From Rhizorhabdus sp049889055 (GTDB lineage Bacteria > Pseudomonadota > Alphaproteobacteria > Sphingomonadales > Sphingomonadaceae), in the NCBI RefSeq assembly GCF_049889055.1, contig NZ_JBLTWO010000015.1, positions 1 to 64,000 on the forward strand: a stretch of 64,000 nt of DNA. Reading direction: 5' to 3'. Positions within the stretch are counted from its first letter, which is position 1; each line of letters opens with the position of its first letter. Below are positions 1 through 5,999 of the stretch, in pieces. The notes below the pieces were generated by a model that saw nothing but the letters and a program-made list of their open reading frames with translations, was not told the origin of the DNA and did not search any database. Both the position numbers and the translations under genes were made by a program.

Positions 1-39
1 AAGATCGTAGGTATCCGCCACTGTCCGCTCCTTGCAGCT

Positions 40-429
40 CTATTCGTCGACGGCGCGCGGCCGCCCCTGTTCATCGATCGCGACGAAGGTGAACGTCGCA
101 TGCGTCACTTTGTGGACTTCGAGCCCATCGCGCGAGCGTCGCCAGGCGGTGATGTCGATCTTCATCGATGTCCGCCCGATCGACACCAGATCGGCATAGA
201 CCGACACGACGTCACCGACCTTGACCGGGCGATGAAAGGTCATCCCGTCGATCGCGATCGTGGCCGTACGCCCCCGGCTGCGCTGGGACGCGATCGTCCC
301 GGCGGCAAGGTCCATCATGCTGACGAGCCAGCCGCCGAAGATGTCGCCATTGGCATTGGTATCCGCCGGCATGGCGACGACCCGGATGGCCGGATCGCCC
401 GTCGGCGGTTGCTCCACCGCCTCGTCCAT
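40..429 (-). CDS. YciA-like acyl-CoA thioesterase
   Basis: A 129-residue single hotdog-fold protein. The conserved stretch around residues 21-35 (DTNANGDIFGGWLVSMMDLA) carries the Asn, Gly-Gly and Asp pattern of the YciA/acyl-CoA thioester hydrolase family, which cleaves acyl-CoAs in the cytoplasm. The length fits a one-domain family member. Its ATG overlaps the stop of the preceding PDH E2 gene by one base (TGATG), so the two are probably translationally coupled. The physiological acyl-CoA is not readable from the sequence; coupling to E2 suggests a role in acetyl- or acyl-CoA homeostasis, which is inference. Confidence 0.85.
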   Translation of the reverse strand: MDEAVEQPPTGDPAIRVVAMPADTNANGDIFGGWLVSMMDLAAGTIASQRSRGRTATIAIDGMTFHRPVKVGDVVSVYADLVSIGRTSMKIDITAWRRSRDGLEVHKVTHATFTFVAIDEQGRPRAVDE

Positions 430-1733
430 CAGGCGAGCAGGCCCAGCGGGTTCTCGACCAGCCGCTTGAACGCCTGCATCAGCTGAGCGCCGACCGCGCC
501 GTCGATCGCCCGGTGATCGAAGCTGCCCGTCGCCGACATCACCGTCGCCGTCGTCAACTCGTTACCGACGACATAGGGCCGCTTCTCGCCTGCGCCGACG
601 GCCATGATCATCGCCTGGGGCGGGTTGATCACGGCGGTGAACTGCTTGATCCCGAACATGCCCATGTTCGAGATAGAGGCGGTCCCGCCCTGATATTCGA
701 CGGGCTGCAGCTTGCCGTCCTTGGCACGCTGCGCGAGGTCCTTCGCCTCGCTGGCGATGGTGGCGATCGACTTGGTGTCCGCGCCCTTGATGATGGGCGT
801 GATGAGGCCACCCGGAATGGCGACCGCGACCGAAATGTCGGACCGCTGGTAGCGGATCAGCGTGTCGCCCGCGAAGGAGACGTTGCAGTCCGGCACCTCG
901 GCCAGCGCCACGGCGAGCGCCTTGATCAACAGATCGTTGACCGACAGCTTCACGCCACGCGCCTCGAGCGCCTTGTTGAGCTCGCCGCGCAGCTTCAGCA
1001 GCGGATCGAGCATGATGTCGACCGTGAGGAAGATGTGCGGGCTCTGCTGCATCGACTCGGTGAGCCGGCGCGCGATCGTCTTGCGCATGTTGGAGAGCTT
1101 GACGACCTCGTGCGGGATTTCGTCCGCCGCCACTACCGGTGCAGGCGCCGGTTTGGGCGTCTCCGCCGGGGCGCTGGCCGCCGCAGGAGCCGAGGCAGTC
1201 GGCGCAGGCGCGCTCTTGCCGCCGGAAACAGTCTCGAGATCGGCCTTGATCACGCGGCCGCCAGGGCCCGAACCCTCGACCTGGGCAAGATCGATGCCTT
1301 GCGCGGCCGCGAGGCGGCGGGCCAGCGGACTGGCCTTGACGCGCTCACCGCCGCTGTCCTTGGCGGCAGCAGGCGCAGAAGCCGCAGGCTTTTCCTCTGC
1401 AGCCGGCTTTACTGCCTCGGCGGCGGGTGCGGCAGGTGCCGGCGCAGCCTCCTTCTTCGCAGGCGCCGGGGAGGCCGCCGAGGCGTCCTCACCCTCTTCC
1501 GCGATCAGGGCGATCACCGTGCCGACCTTGACGCCCTCGGCGCCTTCCTCGACCAGCAGCTTGGCGATCACACCCTCGTCGACCGCCTCATATTCCATCG
1601 TGGCCTTGTCGGTCTCGATCTCCGCGAGCAGATCGCCGGGGCCGACCTTGTCGCCCTCCTTGACGAGCCATTTGGCGAGAGTACCCTCTTCCATCGTCGG
1701 AGAGAGGGCAGGCATCTTCAACTCTATCGGCAT
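429..1733 (-). CDS. pdhC: Pyruvate dehydrogenase E2, dihydrolipoamide acetyltransferase
   Basis: A 434-residue E2 subunit that transfers the acetyl group from lipoamide to CoA. An N-terminal lipoyl domain (1-75) has the lipoylated Lys43 in ETDKATMEYEAV. An Ala/Pro-rich linker follows, then a peripheral-subunit-binding domain near residue 135 (ASPLARRLAAAQGID) and a catalytic acyltransferase domain with the HRAIDG active-site motif near the C-terminus. The open frame extends further upstream, but the ATG at 1733 is chosen because it begins exactly at the conserved MPIELKMPALSPTMEEG start and has GGGGA just upstream. E1 and E3 genes are not adjacent, so this E2 is separate from pdhAB here. It is coupled to the downstream thioesterase. 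Confidence 0.95.
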   Translation of the reverse strand: MPIELKMPALSPTMEEGTLAKWLVKEGDKVGPGDLLAEIETDKATMEYEAVDEGVIAKLLVEEGAEGVKVGTVIALIAEEGEDASAASPAPAKKEAAPAPAAPAAEAVKPAAEEKPAASAPAAAKDSGGERVKASPLARRLAAAQGIDLAQVEGSGPGGRVIKADLETVSGGKSAPAPTASAPAAASAPAETPKPAPAPVVAADEIPHEVVKLSNMRKTIARRLTESMQQSPHIFLTVDIMLDPLLKLRGELNKALEARGVKLSVNDLLIKALAVALAEVPDCNVSFAGDTLIRYQRSDISVAVAIPGGLITPIIKGADTKSIATIASEAKDLAQRAKDGKLQPVEYQGGTASISNMGMFGIKQFTAVINPPQAMIMAVGAGEKRPYVVGNELTTATVMSATGSFDHRAIDGAVGAQLMQAFKRLVENPLGLLA

Positions 1734-1843
1734 AAACTGTCCCCTGGGGAAGGAATTGGGGTCGATGCGGTCCACACTCATTCCCCCTCCTCGGTGGCAG
1801 GTCAAGGCCGGGAATGGTCGCTGGACGGTAAATTCATAGACCC

Positions 1844-1862
1844 TTTCACCTATCTGGTGAAA
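1844..1862. promoter_or_regulatory. Inverted repeat in divergent pdhC/stress-protein region
   Basis: TTTCACC and GGTGAAA form a perfect 7-bp inverted repeat with a 5-base spacer, placed between the divergent E2 and universal-stress genes and 21 bases before the stress-protein start. The symmetry suits a dimeric repressor operator or a short hairpin in the 5' UTR. No regulator can be assigned. The core ACCTATCTGGTG recurs as a direct repeat at 1889-1900, within the first codons of the stress-protein gene. Confidence 0.35.
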
Positions 1863-1882
1863 AATCATGGGAGAGGCGAAGG

Positions 1883-2338
1883 GTGCGTACCTATCTGGTG
1901 GTAATCGACGAAAATGACGCCTCGCGGGTCGCATTGCGCTTCGCTGCGCGTCGCGCCACGAAGACGGGCGGCGCCGTCGAAATCCTGGCGCTCGTGCCGC
2001 AGCAGGAGTTCGTCCAGTGGGGCGCGGTCCAGGCGACGATGGAGGAGGAAGCCCGGCTGCGCGCGGAGGCGATGGTCGCCCAGGCGGCGAGTGCGCTGAT
2101 CGAGGATACCGGCGTGATGCCGTCGATCACCGTCCGACAGGGCGACCCGGTTGCGGTCGTCCGGGAGATATTGGCCGAACAGCCGCACGTCGCCGCGCTC
2201 GTGCTGGGCGCCGCTGCCGCCGGCAATCCCGGCAAGCTGGTGTCGCATTTCGCGGGCGCCGATGCAGGGCAGTTCCCTTGCCCCGTCATGATCATCCCCG
2301 GATCGCTGAGCGACGATGCGCTCGACCGGGTCAGCTGA
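1883..2338 (+). CDS. Universal stress protein (UspA-like)
   Basis: A 151-residue single-domain protein with the alternating beta/alpha layout of the Usp fold. It begins MRTYLVVIDENDASRVALRFA, an N-terminal beta strand followed by the conserved Asp, and ends with VLGAAAAGNPGKLVSHFAG, a variant of the G-x2-G-x9-G nucleotide loop, followed by the typical strand CPVMIIPG. The start is a GTG with GGAG nine bases upstream. It is divergent from pdhC. The binding of ATP is uncertain because the glycine loop is not canonical. Function beyond stress response cannot be inferred. Confidence 0.8.
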   Translation: MRTYLVVIDENDASRVALRFAARRATKTGGAVEILALVPQQEFVQWGAVQATMEEEARLRAEAMVAQAASALIEDTGVMPSITVRQGDPVAVVREILAEQPHVAALVLGAAAAGNPGKLVSHFAGADAGQFPCPVMIIPGSLSDDALDRVS

Positions 2339-2344
2339 GCCGGT

Positions 2345-2833
2345 TCAGCCCGCGATGCGCGGACCGAGCACCGCCATAAGCTCGGCGCATCCCTTGACGT
2401 CCTGCTCGTCGAACCGCCCCTTCACCGGGCTATCGAGATCGAGCACGCCGATCAGCCGACCTTCATGGACGATCGGCATCACCAGTTCCGACGCCGAGGC
2501 CGAATCACAGGCGATATGCCCCGGAAAGGCGTGGACGTCGGCAACACACTGCGCTTCGTGGGTGGCGGCGGCAGTGCCGCAGACGCCTTTTCCGAACGGG
2601 ATGCGGATGCAGGCCGTCTTGCCCTGGAAGGGGCCGAGCACCAGCCCGTCGTCGACCGCCCGGTAGAAGCCCGCCCAGTTGAGGTCGGGCAGATATTCCC
2701 AGATCAGAGCGGCGGCATTGGCCATGTTGGCGATCGCGTCGGGCTCGTCCGCCGTCAGTGCCGCGAGCGCCGCCGAGAGATCGTCGTAGAGAACGGCCTT
2801 GTCGCCATGTTTGTCGATATCGAACTTGTACAT
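2345..2833 (-). CDS. GAF-domain free methionine-(R)-sulfoxide reductase
   Basis: A 162-residue single GAF domain. Cysteines at 75, 85 and 109 (ACIRIPFGKGVCG and HIACDS) have the same 10- and 24-residue spacing as the three catalytic/resolving cysteines of E. coli fRMsr (84, 94, 118). The enzyme reduces free methionine-(R)-sulfoxide in the cytoplasm using thioredoxin. The ATG at 2833 is preferred over upstream codons because it has GGGAG immediately upstream and matches the usual family length. It converges with the stress-protein gene, with only six bases between stops. Confidence 0.9.
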   Translation of the reverse strand: MYKFDIDKHGDKAVLYDDLSAALAALTADEPDAIANMANAAALIWEYLPDLNWAGFYRAVDDGLVLGPFQGKTACIRIPFGKGVCGTAAATHEAQCVADVHAFPGHIACDSASASELVMPIVHEGRLIGVLDLDSPVKGRFDEQDVKGCAELMAVLGPRIAG

Positions 2834-2913
2834 GGCTCCCGATCTGGCGGCACTTGGCTTGCGCTTCAAGCGCCGAACGATATCCTCGCCAAAATTCCGG
2901 GGGAGCGGAGCCG

Positions 2914-3390
2914 ATGGCCTTGTCCTATTATCGACTGACCGCCCTGCTCGCACCAGCCTTCGCCCTGCACGTCGCCGAGGAATATGTCACCGGCTTCCCG
3001 GCCTATGCGGGCGAGATTAGCGGCCACGCCATGGATCTGCCGCTGTTCCTCGGCAGCAACCTGGCCTTTCTCGTGATCCTCGTCCTGCTCCAGCGCCGGG
3101 CGGTCAGCCTGCGAACCGACAGGGCCAATGCCTGGCTGATCGGCTGGAGCGCCGCTCACCAGTTCTGGAACTTCGTTTTCCACGCGGTGCTGATGCTGAT
3201 GTTCGCGCGCTATTCGCCCGGCATGCTGTCGGGCGCGCTGGTCTATCTGCCCTTGTCGCTGCTGCTGTGGCGCGCGGCGCTCAAGGAAGACGTCGTGAGG
3301 CCCCCCGCCATGACGGTAGCGATTCTGTCCGGCGGCCTGTTCATGGGCGCTGTGGCCGCCTTCGGCATCTTCCACCTCGCCGGTTTCTGA
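2914..3390 (+). CDS. HXXEE-domain membrane protein
   Basis: A 158-residue integral membrane protein with about four hydrophobic segments. The family-defining motif is present at residues 19-23 (HVAEE), within the first membrane-proximal helix, followed by the typical tyrosine-rich ...YVTGFPAY segment. The family is of unknown function, and the His/Glu set suggests metal binding. The ATG at 2914 has GGGAGCGGAG upstream and sits at the start of the conserved region. It is divergent from the fRMsr gene. Nothing in the context gives a substrate. Confidence 0.75.
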   Translation: MALSYYRLTALLAPAFALHVAEEYVTGFPAYAGEISGHAMDLPLFLGSNLAFLVILVLLQRRAVSLRTDRANAWLIGWSAAHQFWNFVFHAVLMLMFARYSPGMLSGALVYLPLSLLLWRAALKEDVVRPPAMTVAILSGGLFMGAVAAFGIFHLAGF

Positions 3391-3399
3391 CGAGCCCGC

Positions 3400-3825
3400 T
3401 CAGTCGATCTTCGGCCGCCCCCGAGCCGCCTTTACCCCCGACCGCTTGGTCTTCCCGTCCAGCCGCCGCAGCTTCGACGCATAGGTCGCCTTGGTCGGCT
3501 TGCGCTTCTTGGGGACGAAGGTCGCGTCGCGGATCAGGTCGATCAGGCGCTGCAGCGCCGCCTCGCGATTGCGCGGCTGATCGCGATATTCCTGCGCCTG
3601 GATGACGATGACGCCCTCCTGCGTCAACCGCGACCCCGCCAGCCGCTCCAGCCGCTCAGCCACCGCTGCGGGAAGCGACGGCGAATGACGAACGTCGAAG
3701 CGCAGTTCGACCGCGCTCGACACCTTGTTGACATTCTGCCCGCCGGGGCCACTTGCCCGCACGAAGCGCTCCTCGACCTCCTCCTCGTCGATCGAAATAT
3801 GCTGCGTGACCGGTATGCGCGGCAC
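3400..3825 (-). CDS. arfB: Alternative ribosome-rescue factor ArfB (YaeJ)
   Basis: A 141-residue peptidyl-tRNA hydrolase of the class I release-factor fold. The catalytic GGQ is at residues 28-30 within SGPGGQNVNK. The C-terminal tail (about 105-141) is rich in Lys/Arg (KKRKPTKATYASKLRRL), as needed to sit in the empty mRNA channel of stalled ribosomes. There is no codon-recognition domain, which distinguishes it from RF1/RF2. It lies 3 bases downstream of the pseudouridine synthase stop, so the two are very likely one transcript concerned with ribosome and RNA quality. Confidence 0.93.
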   Translation of the reverse strand: MPRIPVTQHISIDEEEVEERFVRASGPGGQNVNKVSSAVELRFDVRHSPSLPAAVAERLERLAGSRLTQEGVIVIQAQEYRDQPRNREAALQRLIDLIRDATFVPKKRKPTKATYASKLRRLDGKTKRSGVKAARGRPKID

Positions 3826-3828
3826 GGG

Positions 3829-4488
3829 TCAGGCGCCGGTGCCGAAGCCCAGCGCGCGGAAGCGGTCGGGCATGGCGGCGTCGGCCTCGATCGCCGGCTT
3901 GCCCTCGCGCGGCAGGACGAGGCGCGCGGCGTGGAGCATCGTCCGCCCGTCCTTGCCGCCACGGCCATAGACCGGATCGCCCAGGATCGGCACGCCGACG
4001 CCGGTCGCCGCATGAACGCGAATCTGGTGCGTGCGGCCCGTCGTGGGGCGAAATTCGATCAGCGCCTTGCCGCCGACGCTCTCGAGGACCCGCCAGGCGG
4101 TGGTCGCCGGCTTGCCCCTGGGATCGCCGACCATGCGCCAGCCCTGTTCGCGGCTCGACTGTTTGGCGAGCGGCAGGTCGACTACGCCTTCCGCCGCCTC
4201 GGGCATGCCGTCGAGGATCGCGAGATAGACTTTTTCCACCCGCCCATCCTCGAAGCTCTGCGAGTAGCGCCGATGCGCCTTCGGATTGCGCGCGAGCAGC
4301 AGGCAACCCGAGGTATCGCGGTCGAGGCGATGAACCGCGCTCGGCCAGCGCTTGAAACCGAAGGTGAGCGACTGGAGATGGTTCTCCAGGCTCAGACTTC
4401 CGTCACGCGGGGGATCGACGGGCAGGCCCGCGGGCTTGTCGATGACAATGGCCTCGCCATCGATGAAAAGAATATGTTCGTCCAGCAC
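3829..4488 (-). CDS. RluA-family pseudouridine synthase
   Basis: Isomerises uridine to pseudouridine in rRNA or tRNA. The catalytic motif HRLDRDTSG (Asp nucleophile), the upstream IDKPAGLPV strand, and the downstream RTHQIRVH and GDPVYG motifs are all present and in order. No S4 domain is seen. I choose the GTG at 4488 (219 residues), which follows GGGGGCGGG; the frame stays open to an ATG at 4581, but those extra 31 residues look unlike the family. The RNA position modified cannot be assigned. It is followed closely by arfB. Confidence 0.88.
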   Translation of the reverse strand: MLDEHILFIDGEAIVIDKPAGLPVDPPRDGSLSLENHLQSLTFGFKRWPSAVHRLDRDTSGCLLLARNPKAHRRYSQSFEDGRVEKVYLAILDGMPEAAEGVVDLPLAKQSSREQGWRMVGDPRGKPATTAWRVLESVGGKALIEFRPTTGRTHQIRVHAATGVGVPILGDPVYGRGGKDGRTMLHAARLVLPREGKPAIEADAAMPDRFRALGFGTGA

Positions 4489-4567
4489 CCCGCCCCCATG
4501 CACTGCCGGAGCGCGGCTGCAAAGTGGTTCCTTGCCTTTTCCCCGCTTCGCCGCTATGCGCCCCCAT

Positions 4568-4608
4568 CCCGCTCTGGTCATCCCTGGAGGCAGTGCGGGC
4601 TTTTTTTT
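4568..4608 (+). terminator. Terminator-like hairpin in rplY leader
   Basis: CCCGC-T-CTG (4568-4576) pairs with CAG-T-GCGGG (4591-4599) with one T-T mismatch, and is followed by a run of eight T. It reads as an intrinsic terminator on the plus strand 27 bases before rplY. No plus-strand gene lies upstream for over 1 kb, so it may attenuate rplY or stop antisense transcription into it. It overlaps the 5' end of the pseudouridine synthase frame. Confidence 0.45.
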
Positions 4609-4634
4609 AACACTAAGCGAACTGGAGACATGTC

Positions 4635-5255
4635 ATGAGCGAAGTGCTCGACCTGTCGGCCGAGGTGCGCGAGCGGGCAGGCAAGGGAGCCTCCCGCGCG
4701 ATCCGCCGCGAAGGCCGCGTCCCCGCCGTTGTATACGGCAACAAGCAGGAACCGACCTCGATTCACATCGAGGAGAAGATCCTAATGAAGATGCTTCACA
4801 CCGGGCACTTCTTCAACAGCGTCGTCATGCTCGACGTTGGTGGCGAAAAGATCCGGACCCTGCCGAAGGACGTTCAGTTCCATCCGGTGACCGACCGCCC
4901 CCTGCATGCGGACTTCCTCCGCATCGGTGAGCACAGCACGGTGACCGTCGACGTTCCCGTTCGCTTCATCGACGAGGACCTGTCGCCCGGCCTGAAGCGT
5001 GGCGGCGTTCTCAACATCGTCGTTCACGACCTCGGCCTGACCGTCGACGCCGCGATGATCCCCGACGAGATCGTGGTCTCGCTCAAGGGTCTCGAGGTTG
5101 GCGACAACGTCCACCTGTCGCAGATCAAGCTCCCCAAGGGCGCGACTGCGGTCGACCAGGACGACATCACCATCGCGACGATCGTCGCCCCCTCCGCTCT
5201 GAAGAGCGAAGAGGGTGAGGCCGCTGCCGAAGGCGAAGAGTCCGCCAAGGGCTGA
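4635..5255 (+). CDS. rplY: 50S ribosomal protein L25/Ctc
   Basis: A 206-residue long-form L25 (Ctc/TL5 type) that binds 5S rRNA. The N-terminal L25 beta domain (1-95) contains RAGKGASRAIRREGRVPAVVYG, and a C-terminal TL5 beta domain (about 100-190) follows, ending in an acidic Glu-rich tail (KSEEGEAAAEGEESAKG). The start ATG has GGAG six to nine bases upstream. It is followed by a strong terminator and then pth, the usual order in alphaproteobacteria. Confidence 0.96.
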   Translation: MSEVLDLSAEVRERAGKGASRAIRREGRVPAVVYGNKQEPTSIHIEEKILMKMLHTGHFFNSVVMLDVGGEKIRTLPKDVQFHPVTDRPLHADFLRIGEHSTVTVDVPVRFIDEDLSPGLKRGGVLNIVVHDLGLTVDAAMIPDEIVVSLKGLEVGDNVHLSQIKLPKGATAVDQDDITIATIVAPSALKSEEGEAAAEGEESAKG

Positions 5256-5280
5256 TCGCCTTTCGTCGCACGAGACAGAG

Positions 5281-5313
5281 GCTCTGCCGGTCCAGGTCCG
5301 GCAGGGCCTTTTT
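5281..5313 (+). terminator. Intrinsic terminator after rplY
   Basis: A 10-bp stem (GCTCTGCCGG with CCGGCAGGGC, one G-U pair), a 7-base loop, and a T5 tract. It sits between rplY and pth, 25 bases after the rplY stop. Pth may therefore have its own promoter or depend on read-through. Confidence 0.85.
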
Positions 5314-5349
5314 CTTTGCCCTTCGCACATCAGACTGTAGGAAGCCGCG

Positions 5350-5919
5350 ATGCAGATCTGGGTAGGATTGGGAAATCCCGGCGCGCAATATGCGATGCAC
5401 CGGCACAATATCGGCTTCATGGCGGTCGACGCGATCGCCGAGATCCATAGTTTCGATCCGTGGAAGAAGCAATTCCAGGGCTGGAGTTCGACCGGGCGGA
5501 TCGGCAGCGAGCGCATCCTGCTGCTCAAGCCCGCCACCTTCATGAACGAAAGCGGCCGCGCCGTGGGCGAGGCGATGCGCTTCTTCAAATGCGAGGTCGG
5601 CGACGTCACGCTGTTCCACGACGAACTCGATCTCGCGCCCTTCCGGGTCAAGGTGAAAACCGGCGGCGGCACCGCCGGTCATAACGGCCTGCGCTCGACC
5701 GAGGCGCATATCGGCAACGCCTTCCGCCGGGTGCGCCTGGGCATCGGCCATCCCGGCCACAAGGACCGCGTCACCGGTCACGTCCTGGGCAATTTCGCGA
5801 AGGCGGAGATCGATCCGCTGTCCGACATGCTCGGAGCCGTCGCCGCCGAAGCCCCCTGGCTCGCTGCAGGCGACGATGCCCGCTTCATGAGCGAGGTCGC
5901 CCTCCGTCTCGCCGACTGA
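5350..5919 (+). CDS. pth: Peptidyl-tRNA hydrolase
   Basis: Releases peptides from drop-off peptidyl-tRNA. A 189-residue protein of normal family length. The N-terminal WVGLGNPG contains the conserved Asn9, and the catalytic histidine is His19 in MHRHNIGF. The conserved HDELDL strand and the GGGTAGHNGLRS loop follow. In alphaproteobacteria the next gene is usually ychF; here ychF is 20.8 kb further on, with an accessory block in between. Confidence 0.97.
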   Translation: MQIWVGLGNPGAQYAMHRHNIGFMAVDAIAEIHSFDPWKKQFQGWSSTGRIGSERILLLKPATFMNESGRAVGEAMRFFKCEVGDVTLFHDELDLAPFRVKVKTGGGTAGHNGLRSTEAHIGNAFRRVRLGIGHPGHKDRVTGHVLGNFAKAEIDPLSDMLGAVAAEAPWLAAGDDARFMSEVALRLAD

Positions 5920-5935
5920 TCCGCAGCCCAAGGGG

Positions 5936-5948
5936 TGACGTAACGTCA
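5936..5948. promoter_or_regulatory. TGACGT-A-ACGTCA palindrome upstream of CHAT gene
   Basis: A perfect 13-bp palindrome with 6-bp arms, in the 80-base gap between pth and the CHAT-protease gene, at the left edge of the accessory block. A second hairpin (CCGGGA with TCCCGG, 5951-5972) follows. The half-site TGACGT recurs at 20461-20466 between the divergent Slam and caspase genes. This suits an operator for a regulator of the block, which is not proven. Confidence 0.4.
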
Positions 5949-5999
5949 GGCCGGGATTAGGGTGATTCCCGGTGGGTGTGGCGTTACGGGGGAAGTGGC

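Noticed and set aside
513..1904. Long open frame of 463 codons opposite pdhC
   Set aside because: It is antisense to a clear E2 gene; composition is Arg/Gly-rich as expected for a GC-rich shadow frame.
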